Part shown: positions 17,339 to 26,055 of the stretch, one piece after another
Position numbering within the stretch: position 1 is the stretch's first letter
How the letters are laid out: the number at the start of each line of letters is the position of its first letter
Assembly: GCF_011761355.1 (NCBI RefSeq)
Contig: NZ_JAASRW010000004.1
Coordinates: 423,866-487,865 of the forward strand
Reading direction: 5' to 3'
Source: Paenibacillus lupini
GTDB lineage: Bacteria; Bacillota; Bacilli; Paenibacillales; Paenibacillaceae
DNA length: 64,000 nucleotides
The notes under the pieces: model-generated
Seen by the model: the letters and a program-made list of their open reading frames with translations, nothing else
Database searches by the model: none
What the model was told of the DNA's origin: nothing
Made by a program: the position numbers and the translations under genes

Positions 17339-18835
17339 ATGAGTTATGTTGTTGGTATAGATTTAGGTACTAGTGCTGTTAAGGCACTGCTCGTTGACAA
17401 GAACGGAATGGTAGCTGCGGAAGCATCCCGCAGCTATCCGCTGTTCCACGAGCATTCCGGCTGGAGCGAGCAAAAGCCGGAAGATTGGGTAACTGCTACA
17501 ATTGAAGCTCTTCATGAGGTTGCTTCAGCTAATGGAATTTCTGCTGAACAAATCGAAGGCATTAGCTTCTCTGGTCAAATGCACGGTCTCGTGCTTCTGA
17601 ACGGAGAAAACAAACCTGTTCGTAATGCCATTCTGTGGAATGACACACGTACGACGGAGCAATGCCGTGAGATCGAACGCACGCTTGGCGACAAGCTGCT
17701 TGGTATTACGCGCAACCCGGCGCTTGAAGGCTTCACGCTGCCTAAGATCCTGTGGGTTCGTCAATATGAGCCGCAAGCCTTCGAGCAAGCAAAGCTGTTT
17801 GTACTGCCGAAAGACTATGTACGTTATGCATTAACTGGCGAGCTGCATATGGATATTTCCGATGCTGCTGGTACGTTGCTGCTTGATGTTGCTGCAAAAG
17901 AATGGAGCAGCGATGTGCTGGTTGCATTCGGTCTGCCTGCAAGCTTCTGCCCGCCGCTAGTAGAATCGCATGGCCTAGTAGGTACGCTGCTTTCTGAGAT
18001 TGCTGAGCGCACGGGCCTTAAGGCTTCGACGAAAGTATTTGCCGGCGGCGCCGACAATGCTTGCGGAGCGATTGGCGCAGGTATTTTGTCCGAAGGCTTG
18101 ACCCTGTCGAGTATCGGTACTTCGGGCGTTATTCTCTCTTATGAAAATGACAAGAACAAAGACTTCCAAGGCAAAGTCCATTTCTTCAACCACGGCAAAG
18201 AAGACTCCTTCTATGCAATGGGCGTTACTTTGGCAGCAGGCTACAGCCTGAGCTGGTTCAAGAAGACTTTTGCTCCTAACGAATCGTTTGATGAAATGCT
18301 GCAAGGTGTAGGTGAAGTACAACCTGGTGCTGGCGGACTTTTGTTCACGCCTTACCTCGTTGGCGAACGTACACCACATGCCGATCCGGCAATCCGCGCA
18401 AGCTTTATTGGCGTGGACGGCTCGCATGAGCGGATTCATTTTGCCCGTGCTGTTATGGAAGGGATTACGTTCTCGCTTAACGAGTCCGTAGATCTATTCC
18501 GCAGCGTTGGCAAGACAGTCGATAAAGTCATCTCCATTGGAGGCGGCGCGCAAAATCCAGTATGGCTGCAAATGCAAGCGGACATCTTCAACGCAACAGT
18601 TGTTGCACTTGAGAATGAACAAGGCCCAGGCCTTGGTGCAGCAATGCTGGCAGCGTACGGCTGCGGCTGGTTCGAAAGCCTTGAAGCTTGTGCAGACAAG
18701 TTCGTGAAGCATGCTGCTTCGTACGAGCCACAGCCTGAAGCTGTTGAAACGTACAAAGGGCTGTTCCGCATCTACCAGCAAGTGTATGCACAAACGCGCG
18801 GCATGAACGAAGCGCTTGTTGCTTACCGGGGTTAA
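17339..18835 (+). CDS. xylB: Xylulokinase
   Basis: Protein of 498 residues in the FGGY kinase family. It phosphorylates D-xylulose to xylulose 5-phosphate for the pentose phosphate pathway. Seen: ATP-binding GIDLGTSAVKALLVD at the N terminus, SFSGQMHGLV near residue 80, NDTRT near 100, and the later SIGTSGVI and GGGAQNPVWLQMQADIF. ATG 17333 is in frame but only two bases from GGGAGGA, so ATG 17339 at eight bases is preferred. It lies 37 bp after xylA and is co-transcribed under XylR control. Confidence 0.95.
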   Translation: MSYVVGIDLGTSAVKALLVDKNGMVAAEASRSYPLFHEHSGWSEQKPEDWVTATIEALHEVASANGISAEQIEGISFSGQMHGLVLLNGENKPVRNAILWNDTRTTEQCREIERTLGDKLLGITRNPALEGFTLPKILWVRQYEPQAFEQAKLFVLPKDYVRYALTGELHMDISDAAGTLLLDVAAKEWSSDVLVAFGLPASFCPPLVESHGLVGTLLSEIAERTGLKASTKVFAGGADNACGAIGAGILSEGLTLSSIGTSGVILSYENDKNKDFQGKVHFFNHGKEDSFYAMGVTLAAGYSLSWFKKTFAPNESFDEMLQGVGEVQPGAGGLLFTPYLVGERTPHADPAIRASFIGVDGSHERIHFARAVMEGITFSLNESVDLFRSVGKTVDKVISIGGGAQNPVWLQMQADIFNATVVALENEQGPGLGAAMLAAYGCGWFESLEACADKFVKHAASYEPQPEAVETYKGLFRIYQQVYAQTRGMNEALVAYRG

Positions 18836-18861
18836 TAGCTTTACTCTATAACGCGAGTTGA

Positions 18862-18904
18862 TACCGTTTCTTCCGTTTAACTGGGAGGAACGGTTCTTTT
18901 TTTG
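18862..18904 (+). terminator. Terminator of the xylAB operon
   Basis: ACCGTTTCTTCC / GGGAGGAACGGT imperfect stem around an 8-base loop, followed by TTCTTTTTTT. Confidence 0.75.
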
Positions 18905-19199
18905 CGAATCATGGCCGTCTACGTTGGAATTCATCCAGCAAAATGGTGCACCGAGACCGATGGCCTTTGCTATATTGGATTCTTCCCAATGGGATCGGCT
19001 GGTTTGGACAGAAAGGAGTCTATTATGGAAAAAGTTACTGGATAGAATCCAAGATAGCTAGCGTCAGTGGGAGTTTGGGATGATTTACGTTGGACAAATT
19101 CCAATGTAGGGGTGATGTTCGCCGAGTGGATTACATTACTACTTCAAATGCTACGCCAAAGATTCTTGAAAAAGCAGAATGGAAGTAAGTAATACAAGG
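18905..19199 (+). other. Intergenic stretch without an intact gene; possible decayed acetyltransferase
   Basis: No frame is open through this stretch and no ribosome binding site leads a sensible ORF. A terminal peptide in one frame (YITTSNATPKILEKA, ending with a stop near 19188) vaguely resembles the end of GNAT acetyltransferases, where an N-x-A-S-x-x-x-L-E-K-x-G-F pattern is common. Upstream bases would need at least one frameshift to join it. I treat it as a possible gene remnant only. Confidence 0.2.
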
Positions 19200-19251
19200 A
19201 AAAAAAGGCCGTTCCCGGTCAGCTCTGCGACGGGATACGGCCTTTTTTTGC
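19200..19251. terminator. Bidirectional terminator after tatA
   Basis: AAAAAAAGGCCGT.TCCCG / CGGGA.TACGGCCTTTTTTT, with an A-run left and a T-run right of the stem. It serves the minus-strand tatA transcript and anything arriving from the left. Confidence 0.85.
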
Positions 19252-19261
19252 ATGTGGTGGA

Positions 19262-19447
19262 TTAAGACTTCGCTTCAGTCGATACTTCTTCTTTGGAATC
19301 CGACACGAGTTCCTTAGCCGATGTTTTGAATTCATGAAGCGTACGGCCTACTGCACGGCCAAGTTCAGGCAGCTTGGAAGGTCCAAATATAATCAATACC
19401 ACTACAAGAATCATCATGAGTCCTGGGAAACCTACGTTTTGCAACAT
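19262..19447 (-). CDS. tatA: Twin-arginine translocase subunit TatA
   Basis: Protein of 61 residues: one N-terminal membrane helix (about 5-21), the [17 protein letters not shown] hinge and amphipathic helix, then a charged tail, exactly the TatA/E plan. TatA oligomers form the passage for folded proteins. ATG 19447 lies behind GGAGATGAT. It is third in a minus-strand set after the Tat-signal oxidase and ridA genes, and tatC lies just across the divergent promoter region, so the island encodes a minimal TatA-TatC system beside its probable cargo. No tatB-type gene is present, as is normal in Firmicutes. Confidence 0.93.
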   Translation of the reverse strand: MLQNVGFPGLMMILVVVLIIFGPSKLPELGRAVGRTLHEFKTSAKELVSDSKEEVSTEAKS

Positions 19448-19474
19448 ACGATCATCTCCATTCGATTTTTATTA

Positions 19475-20035
19475 TTAGTCTTGGTTATGATTGCTTGGAT
19501 AGGCCGCTACTGCTTCGATCTCAATAAGCCAATCGGAGTTGACGAGTCCACCTACACCAACGGTAGATCGGGCTGTCTTAGTCGGATTTTCTTTTGTGTT
19601 GAAATATTTAGCGTAAGCTTTGTTCCATCCGTCGAAATCGAACTTGCCTTCTTTGGCAGCATCAGGCGCTATGTATACGCGCAGATAAGTAACATCTTTC
19701 ATCGATAAGCCTTGCTCTTTCAGCTGGGCTTCGATGTTTTTCAGAATGCTAAGGCCTTGCGTCTCTGTATTGCCATAACGATCGTAGATTGTTTTGCCTT
19801 CTTTGTTAATGACAGAAGGGACCGTGCCACTCGTCTCGAAGGTTGCAGTGCCTGCCGGCATCGCTACCGCGCTTGAGATCGAAGACTGCGGGCTGCCGTA
19901 AAATTCAGGCTCATGAATCGGTGCAAGCGGATATTTGTTTGGTGTAACCGCTGCGTATACACTGGCCGTTGCGGCCATACAGGAAATAATAACGGCACCT
20001 GCGATAACTTTCATTTTACCTGTCATCTTCATCAT
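19475..20035 (-). CDS. Exported RidA (YjgF/YER057c/UK114) family protein
   Basis: Protein of 186 residues with an N-terminal export signal and a RidA domain from about residue 45. RidA enzymes hydrolyse reactive enamines and imines, releasing ammonia. Family segments: ETQGLSILKNIEAQLKEQGLSMKDVTYLRVYI and NPTKTARSTVGVGGL, where the arginine is at the substrate-binding position. RidA is usually cytosolic and about 125 residues; the leader here is unusual. The signal has an AxA site (VYA-AV) and also IISC, a possible lipobox, so cleaved secretion and lipid anchoring are both possible. No twin arginine is seen. AGGAGGGG precedes ATG 20035. It lies 15 bp after the amine oxidase, whose imine products it could clear outside the membrane. 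Confidence 0.85.
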   Translation of the reverse strand: MMKMTGKMKVIAGAVIISCMAATASVYAAVTPNKYPLAPIHEPEFYGSPQSSISSAVAMPAGTATFETSGTVPSVINKEGKTIYDRYGNTETQGLSILKNIEAQLKEQGLSMKDVTYLRVYIAPDAAKEGKFDFDGWNKAYAKYFNTKENPTKTARSTVGVGGLVNSDWLIEIEAVAAYPSNHNQD

Positions 20036-20050
20036 TTGACCCCTCCTAGG

Positions 20051-21655
20051 CTATTCCTTCATGACGCGTTCATGGATGTCTGTGACAACCTCACGCGCGG
20101 ATTCAATACTGCCTGCCATCCAAGCGGTAATATAGCTGATATGTTCACCGGCAAGATATACGCGGCGGTCAGGCTTACAGAGCACTGGATAGTTCGTTTT
20201 GCGGTCATCCGCAGAGTAAGATACCCAACTGCCCTCATTATATTTAATCGACTTCCAGTTAACGGAGAAGGATGATTCGAATTCCTTGTAGTATTGCGGA
20301 TGAATCTTCCCGCCTTGGGCGAGCGCATGTGCTTCGCGTTCCTTAAAGGACAAAGCACCAATTGTATCCGCGTTTGAACCTTGAGCGTAATAGCCAAGCA
20401 GCAAGCCTTTTTTGGCAAAATAGTTCGTTGGCGGATAGTAGATAGAGGAGATATCCATGTTCGTCAACGTGTTACCGCCATAGATTTGGTCGTCTTCCTC
20501 CCAGAACCGGCGTTTGAACTGCAGACCGATTTTACCGGCGTTAGCGTACTTGGTATTATTGATAGCTTTAGTCATCTCTGGAGAGAGGTCATGCTTGATG
20601 TTCTTCAGCACGGTGAGTGGAATCGTACAGATGAGATAATCGCCCTCGATCTGTTTCGTTTCTCCATTCAAGAGGTCTTTGTAGGTAACCTGTACCTTTT
20701 CTCCGACATGCTTGAATTCACTGACCTCGGAATTGAACTTGATCTTGTTGCCAAGCCGTTTCTCGAAAGCCTTCGGAATGGCATCGATTCCACCGACCGG
20801 ATGGAACATCATCATTTGTTGATCGTAGCTGTATTCACTTGAGAAGAAATTGCCGAATCCGGAGTTAATGATCGCTTTCATGTCGAATGGATCGCGAATG
20901 ACACCGGCATCGAGTCTTGATCCTGGTTCATCCTTATAACCACCGCGGGACGAGCCTTTGTAGAACAAGTCGGCATCAAGGTTGCCTTCGGAGCGGAGAT
21001 AAGCAACAACCTTCGCTTTCTCCTCTGCGGTAACCGGAAGATCGAGGCCGGGTTGATTGATAGCTTTGGCGAGCAGCTCGTTGACAAAGCCTCTATAATC
21101 AGCCTTTGCAGCTCGTTTCCGAACTCGAGTGCCGGATAAGGCGCCGACATTCTCATTGTAATAGTAGGCACTATCATTGACGTTATTGAACGGCTCCATA
21201 ATAATGCCGAACTCACGGCAATAATCCATCGTGACATGGAACTGAGGGATACGCATACAGCCTGCATTCAAATACATGCCGTCATCAAAGCGTGCAACCT
21301 GCTTTTGGCCGCCCATTTCCGTAACAGTTGTACCGCGGCGTACAGACCAGTTCCGCCCGCCGGAGCGAGCACGAGCTTCCAGGATGGTACAGTCATAACC
21401 TGCTTTGCCAAGCTCATAAGCAGCTGTTAGACCAGCGAGACCTGCGCCGAGAATCACGATTTTTTTACCGGAACGGCTCGTGCCTTTCAGATCCCAGCTG
21501 GATGGGGGTGTATAGTCTGCTGCTTTCAGCGTTTCCGGTGTAAACAGCCCCATTGTCCCCATCACACTAAATACCGCGGCTGCCCCGCCGATTTTGCCGA
21601 CTGTCGTCAGAAATTGTCTGCGCGATAGTTCATTAGGTGTCTCTTTTGTTTCCAT
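20051..21655 (-). CDS. Tat-exported flavin amine oxidase (L-amino-acid oxidase-like)
   Basis: Protein of 534 residues. The N terminus holds a twin-arginine signal (SRRQFLTT at about 11-18) and a hydrophobic stretch to about residue 40. The FAD-binding GAGLAGLTAAYELGKAG lies near residue 69, followed by EARARSGGRNWSVRRG, and the C-terminal flavin motif GEHISYITAWMAGSIESA ends the fold, as in monoamine and L-amino-acid oxidases. It should oxidise an amine or amino acid to an imine plus hydrogen peroxide after export in folded form. An upstream ATG (21709) is in frame, but GGAG fits ATG 21655. Downstream come ridA and tatA. Substrate is not deducible from sequence. Confidence 0.9.
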   Translation of the reverse strand: METKETPNELSRRQFLTTVGKIGGAAAVFSVMGTMGLFTPETLKAADYTPPSSWDLKGTSRSGKKIVILGAGLAGLTAAYELGKAGYDCTILEARARSGGRNWSVRRGTTVTEMGGQKQVARFDDGMYLNAGCMRIPQFHVTMDYCREFGIIMEPFNNVNDSAYYYNENVGALSGTRVRKRAAKADYRGFVNELLAKAINQPGLDLPVTAEEKAKVVAYLRSEGNLDADLFYKGSSRGGYKDEPGSRLDAGVIRDPFDMKAIINSGFGNFFSSEYSYDQQMMMFHPVGGIDAIPKAFEKRLGNKIKFNSEVSEFKHVGEKVQVTYKDLLNGETKQIEGDYLICTIPLTVLKNIKHDLSPEMTKAINNTKYANAGKIGLQFKRRFWEEDDQIYGGNTLTNMDISSIYYPPTNYFAKKGLLLGYYAQGSNADTIGALSFKEREAHALAQGGKIHPQYYKEFESSFSVNWKSIKYNEGSWVSYSADDRKTNYPVLCKPDRRVYLAGEHISYITAWMAGSIESAREVVTDIHERVMKE

Positions 21656-21997
21656 GCCCTTCAGCTCCTTCGCTTGATCGTTTGCTTCTCTCGGGAAAAA
21701 ATGTAACACGGATTTTCAAGTGTTAGCCAACGTTTTGTCAGGAAGGTTGACATAGATAAAATTTATATAATCAATAAAAATAATCGATCACTAAATAGCT
21801 GTTAGGTAATTATAACCATATATAGGTGTGTTTTGAGACAGTGAGTTTCATAAAAACTCAAGTAAAATGAGCGTTTGAACATCTGTTCTGTTCGTTTTGT
21901 TACATAATCTCATCTGACACCAGGTTGTCTGACAAGGGCAATCAGTCCCATTGACGGAATTTGGCAGCCCTGATAATATCTCGTTCAAGAGAACTTA
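21656..21997. promoter_or_regulatory. Divergent regulatory region of the Tat/oxidase island
   Basis: AT-rich region of about 340 bp between the oxidase and the TnrA-like gene. A plus-strand promoter is visible, TTGACG (21951-21956), 17-bp spacer, TAATAT (21974-21979). A symmetrical GGT-AATTAT-AACC element lies near 21804-21816, and TGTTA-type half sites recur. The oxidase promoter on the minus strand is not clear to me. Confidence 0.5.
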
Positions 21998-22014
21998 TGT
22001 TAGATTTCCTTACA
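21998..22014. promoter_or_regulatory. GlnR/TnrA-type nitrogen box
   Basis: TGTTAGATTTCCTTACA matches the GlnR/TnrA consensus TGTNA-N7-TNACA exactly. It lies about 20 bases after the predicted start of transcription of the TnrA-like gene and just before its RBS (AGGAGG, 22025-22030), a position expected for repression. Confidence 0.75.
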
Positions 22015-22039
22015 TGTTCGTTAGAGGAGGCGTCCGGCG

Positions 22040-22270
22040 ATGAAAGACAAGGTAATCGGCATTGGAATCGTAAGTGACTTAACTGGCTTGACGGAAAGGC
22101 AAATTCGTTATTATGAGGAGAAGCAATTGATATTCCCGGGGAGATCCAAGGGAGGCGCACGCAAGTACTCTTTTGAAGATGTGGATCGCTTAAAAGAAAT
22201 TAATGATAAGCTTCGGGATGGCTTCCATACCTTTGAGCTTAGAAAACCGGGAAGGTTGTGCAGCGAATGA
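22040..22270 (+). CDS. Short TnrA/GlnR-like MerR regulator
   Basis: Protein of 76 residues that is nearly only a winged-helix MerR domain. The run GIGIVSDLTGLTERQIRYYE, followed by GGARKYSFEDVDRLKEI, closely resembles the N terminus of Bacillus TnrA. TnrA has about 110 residues and binds feedback-inhibited glutamine synthetase through its C-terminal tail; that tail is missing here, so nitrogen sensing must differ or this is a partial copy. RBS AGGAGGCG precedes ATG 22040. The stop overlaps the tatC ATG (ATGA). An exact GlnR/TnrA box lies upstream, so it is probably self-controlled or controlled by GlnR. Confidence 0.85.
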   Translation: MKDKVIGIGIVSDLTGLTERQIRYYEEKQLIFPGRSKGGARKYSFEDVDRLKEINDKLRDGFHTFELRKPGRLCSE

Positions 22271-23010
22271 AGAGGATTGAGGAAACGATGACGCTGCTTT
22301 CGCATCTGACCGAGCTTAGGCGTCGCATCTGGCGAAGTCTTGCTGTCGTATTGTTATCAATGGGGGGCGGCTTGTATTTGGCGCCTAAGTTACTACGTTA
22401 TTTGAAGAGTGTGCCGCCTGGCTCTGAGATGACCTGGAATGTGTTCTCGCCTTGGGACGGCATTCGGATGTATATGTCCATTGCACTTGTTATTGCACTT
22501 ACGGTGTCGCTGCCCTATATTTTGTACCAGCTGTGGGGCTTTGTGAAACAAGGGCTTCATCAACAGGAACGTACAGCCGCTTTGCGTTATGTTCCTTATA
22601 GTGTTATTTGCTTCCTTACCGGACTTGCATTTGGTTACTTTGTCGTTCTTCCAATGAGCTTCTCCTTCACTTCCAAAATTACAAAAAGTATGGACTTGGT
22701 CGAAACCTACGGAGTTGCTCAATATTTCGGTTTTATGATGAATATCGTTATACCGCTTGCTATAGCGTTTGAATTGCCCGTCATTGTTATGTTCTTAACG
22801 AAGATTGGAATCCTTACTCCACAGGTGCTTCATAAAATGAGAAGGTACGCATATCTGGTGCTTGTTATCGTGGCGAGCCTAATTTCGCCTCCAGAACTCA
22901 TCTCTCATTTGCTCGTATTTGTTCCACTCGTCGTGCTCTATGAGATCAGTGTACTACTGTCGCGTGTGGTATACGGACGAAGGAAAACGACAGCGCTGGT
23001 TGAAGCATAA
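22267..23010 (+). CDS. tatC: Twin-arginine translocase subunit TatC
   Basis: Protein of about 247 residues with six predicted membrane helices. The N-terminal LLSHLTELRRRIWRS (family pattern HLxELRxR) and the later FGYFVVLPMSFSF and FELPVIVMFL regions are typical TatC; TatC recognises the twin-arginine signal. GTG 22258 and ATG 22288 are alternative starts; ATG 22267 gives the usual ATGA overlap with the regulator gene. Together with tatA on the other strand it makes a full minimal translocase next to the Tat-signal oxidase. Confidence 0.93.
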   Translation: MKRIEETMTLLSHLTELRRRIWRSLAVVLLSMGGGLYLAPKLLRYLKSVPPGSEMTWNVFSPWDGIRMYMSIALVIALTVSLPYILYQLWGFVKQGLHQQERTAALRYVPYSVICFLTGLAFGYFVVLPMSFSFTSKITKSMDLVETYGVAQYFGFMMNIVIPLAIAFELPVIVMFLTKIGILTPQVLHKMRRYAYLVLVIVASLISPPELISHLLVFVPLVVLYEISVLLSRVVYGRRKTTALVEA

Positions 23011-23022
23011 ACCTACAGCAGA

Positions 23023-23057
23023 ACAGCCTCGGCATTCATGCCGAGGCTGTTTTTTTA
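23023..23057 (+). terminator. Terminator after tatC
   Basis: ACAGCCTCGGCAT / ATGCCGAGGCTGT perfect stem with a very short loop, followed by seven T. Confidence 0.9.
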
Positions 23058-23225
23058 TTAAAAAGTAAAAGCTTTAACCTTTTGTTCGTTAATTCGATTG
23101 TGATAGACAAAAAATGAGCAAATGCGGTGTATTCGACGTTTTATCGCTAGCGGAAGATGTTGGTTGTTATCTATATGTGAGATATACTGACATTATATCA
23201 GAGCAAGTCCAGGGGAGGGCTTCAT

Positions 23226-24956
23226 ATTCAACCAACATTCACTAGTAAATGGAAGTGGAAAATATCAGTCAGTCAGCGGCTGACGTTATCCTTCCTCGTA
23301 ATTGTTATCCTTATGGCGGGCAATGGCGCACTCAGCTTTGATCGGATGGATAAGCTGACGGACAATGCGCAGGAAATATCGCAGGTATGGCTCGCTAATA
23401 TCAAAGCGATCAATGAGATCAATTATTTGAATGAGCACATGCTGACGATTCAATACAAGATGGCGGGTGAGAGTAATCCGTTGAAACGTAAGATGCTGGT
23501 GGAGGATGGAGAGTACACGATTGTCATTTTGCAAAAGAAGCTGCAGGAATTTATGGCTCTTCCGAAATCCGGCGATGATATGAACTTATCCCGTAATCTG
23601 GAAGGTGAATGGAAAGCCTATCTGGCTTTATACCGCAACGTGATCCGCTATTCTAATCAAGAGGATGAGAAGCAGATTACCGATGCTTTGATGGCATCCG
23701 AGCAATCATTCAGTACGATGCAGTCCTATATTAATACATTAATCCGGATGAATGAAGAAGGGGCGAAAGCAGCGGAGAATTCAAGCGAGAAGATTAACCG
23801 CGAAGCGGTATTAGCTATTGCTTGCAGTCTTGGCTCAGCGTTGGTGCTGGTGCTGGCTTTGCTGTATTACATACGCAGGACGATATCGCTTCCGATCAAA
23901 CGTTCTTCAGATGTACTTGCCGAGGTGGCCGGCGGCTCCTTATCCGTCACTATTCCTAAGGTAAGAACACGGGATGAGATTGGTGTTATGGTACGTGCTC
24001 TTGATGAGATGGTAGTATCGCTTCGTGAAACGATGCAAAGCGTACAAACGGCTTCGACCAATATCTCTGCTTCATCAGAGGAAATGCTGGCTGCTTCGGA
24101 GCAAAATGCAGGTACGGTGGAGCAGGCGGCCGCGATGTTCAAGGAAGCAGCATCCGGTTCGCAAGAGCAGCTGCACAGCTTTGAGGAAATCGGAAGATCT
24201 ACCGAAGAGATGGCACTTGGGACGCAGCGAATTGCGGAGAGTAGCTCCTTAGCTGCAGAGCTCTCGTCAAAGGCGGAGCGGCAAGCACAAGAAGGCTCCG
24301 ACACGATTGGGCAGGCGGTTCAGACGATGAGTGTAATTGATGAGACCGTTCGGTCGGCTGCCGAGCATGTCTCGTTGCTTGAGAAGCATATGAACGATAT
24401 TGGCAAAATAACAGATTTTATTGGCTCGATCTCGAAGCAGACAAACCTGCTCGCTCTGAATGCGGCTATTGAGGCGGCTCGTGCTGGTGAAGCGGGCAAA
24501 GGGTTTGCGGTTGTTGCAGAAGAGGTGCGCAAGTTGTCTGTGCAAACGGCAGCATCCGTATCCGACATCGCCAATGTTATTGGAAAGATTAAAGCCGATA
24601 CGACAGTAACAGTTGATAAAATGAATGCCAGCCGCACGGAAACAATAAGAGGACTGGAGAATGTGAATGCTGCAGGGCAATCGTTCCGTCAGATTACAGC
24701 AGCAACCGGTGATGTGTCAGGAAAAATCGAGGAGGTTGCTGCGGCAGCTCAGCAGCTTGCCGTAAGCTCCGAGGAAGTATCAGCATCCATTGAGCAATTG
24801 GTGGAGATTGCACATCGTACTTATGATATTGCTAGAACGGTTGCGACTAGTGCAGACAAACAAACCGCTTCGGCGGAAGAGATTGCTTCGGCCGCGAGCG
24901 GTTTGACGAATATTGCTCAAGATTTGAACGATCAGGTGATGAAGTTCCGATTCTAG
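23226..24956 (+). CDS. Methyl-accepting chemotaxis protein with probable AUU start
   Basis: About 576 residues: first membrane helix about 19-34, an extracytoplasmic helical sensor (about 35-195), second helix ([20 protein letters not shown]), HAMP, then the signalling domain with the conserved hairpin tip ([20 protein letters not shown], followed by [19 protein letters not shown]). The first in-frame ATG is 23313, but starting there removes the charged end and most of the first helix. Upstream the frame stays open to a stop at 23178, with no ATG, GTG or TTG. ATT at 23226 sits seven bases after AGGGGAGG, so I start there. The ligand is unknown. Confidence 0.85.
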   Translation: MQPTFTSKWKWKISVSQRLTLSFLVIVILMAGNGALSFDRMDKLTDNAQEISQVWLANIKAINEINYLNEHMLTIQYKMAGESNPLKRKMLVEDGEYTIVILQKKLQEFMALPKSGDDMNLSRNLEGEWKAYLALYRNVIRYSNQEDEKQITDALMASEQSFSTMQSYINTLIRMNEEGAKAAENSSEKINREAVLAIACSLGSALVLVLALLYYIRRTISLPIKRSSDVLAEVAGGSLSVTIPKVRTRDEIGVMVRALDEMVVSLRETMQSVQTASTNISASSEEMLAASEQNAGTVEQAAAMFKEAASGSQEQLHSFEEIGRSTEEMALGTQRIAESSSLAAELSSKAERQAQEGSDTIGQAVQTMSVIDETVRSAAEHVSLLEKHMNDIGKITDFIGSISKQTNLLALNAAIEAARAGEAGKGFAVVAEEVRKLSVQTAASVSDIANVIGKIKADTTVTVDKMNASRTETIRGLENVNAAGQSFRQITAATGDVSGKIEEVAAAAQQLAVSSEEVSASIEQLVEIAHRTYDIARTVATSADKQTASAEEIASAASGLTNIAQDLNDQVMKFRF

Positions 24957-24965
24957 TCAATCGAA

Positions 24966-25862
24966 TTATCGTTTGTAGCCACTCCATATCGATTCCGGCT
25001 TTACCCCCAGCTCTCCGGCTATTAGTTCGGCTGTGAGACGCTGGGGCTTTTTAATTTTACCATTCCGAATTTTCGATATGGTAGTTAAGGAAATGAGCGT
25101 CGATTGGGCAAGTGAAGTAGCTGTTATGTTCTTGGTTAACATCAGCATACGTAGTTTATAAGCTGGGTCTTCTTCCCGTACCGGCACGGGCTGGAGTATT
25201 CCTGTCAGCAAGATGACATAACCTTTAAATTCTTTATTGCCGGAGTAAAAGGGTTTAATGACGGCGGTTGTCATCCGCATCTGGTCTCCCACATGCAGAC
25301 GGATCTCTGTGTTCTCAGTTGTACCATGGGTGCGGGCGTATTCCATAATACGGCGCAGCGGCTTGCGGCTCTCTTCTGCGACATGGTCGAATATGACCTG
25401 ATTAATCAGGTTGGCCCCTCGCTGTTTGATTGGTGAGTAATACCGGTTAGCACTTGTAACCCGGAATTGTCCAGACACTCCGATGCTCATTAGTACCTGA
25501 TTATCCATTGCGAATTCTTCGATATATTTCTCTTCGGATAAATCCTTACAAATAATAATAAAGCAGTTTTGTTCGCTTGAGGGGAGGCGCCGGCTGGTGA
25601 ACCGTACAGGGACTGAAGCGGTCGACTTCGAGATCAGTACTTGCTCAATCGATGGTTCATTATCCTCGCCTAGTCGTGTCATGAGCCCGCCAAAGGAAAA
25701 ACCTATTCTTAACAGCCCGTCAGGGTCAGCATCCATTAATTCGGATTTCTTGTACCCGGTTAACGTTGTGAAGGCATAATTTATATCGCGTATATACCAT
25801 CGATTATGTTCCAACTCGACGATAAACATCGGATCACCTAATAAATAGAACACATTATCCAT
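24966..25862 (-). CDS. PAS-domain transcription factor with C-terminal XRE-like HTH
   Basis: Protein of 298 residues. Residues 1-115 look like a PAS domain (INYAFTTLTGYKKSELMDADPD), about 120-225 a second PAS-like domain ending in a membrane-free beta sheet, and 235-295 a helix-turn-helix (NITATSLAQSTLISLTTISK, then GELGVKPESIW). It probably senses a small signal in the cytoplasm and binds DNA; I know no named relative. It is convergent with the chemoreceptor, nine bases apart, without a clear terminator between. The start is ATG 25862 behind a weak GGATGG. Confidence 0.75.
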   Translation of the reverse strand: MDNVFYLLGDPMFIVELEHNRWYIRDINYAFTTLTGYKKSELMDADPDGLLRIGFSFGGLMTRLGEDNEPSIEQVLISKSTASVPVRFTSRRLPSSEQNCFIIICKDLSEEKYIEEFAMDNQVLMSIGVSGQFRVTSANRYYSPIKQRGANLINQVIFDHVAEESRKPLRRIMEYARTHGTTENTEIRLHVGDQMRMTTAVIKPFYSGNKEFKGYVILLTGILQPVPVREEDPAYKLRMLMLTKNITATSLAQSTLISLTTISKIRNGKIKKPQRLTAELIAGELGVKPESIWSGYKR

Positions 25863-26055
25863 CTGAACGTCACCATCCTAGAAGTATTTTACAGCAAAAC
25901 CTATACATAACATCAAATGTTAATAAATATAACGTCACTTAGTATAACTACCATTATATAAAGATTTGCCGAAATAACAACACCTTTTGGTCAATAAAAT
26001 GGCTGATGTTGGGGAAGCCTAACTTTCTGGAAGCAAATGAAAGGAGATGATGGCG

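Noticed and set aside
18858-19061. 67-codon plus-strand ORF after xylB
   Set aside because: It begins in the xylAB terminator, lacks an RBS and has no recognisable pattern.
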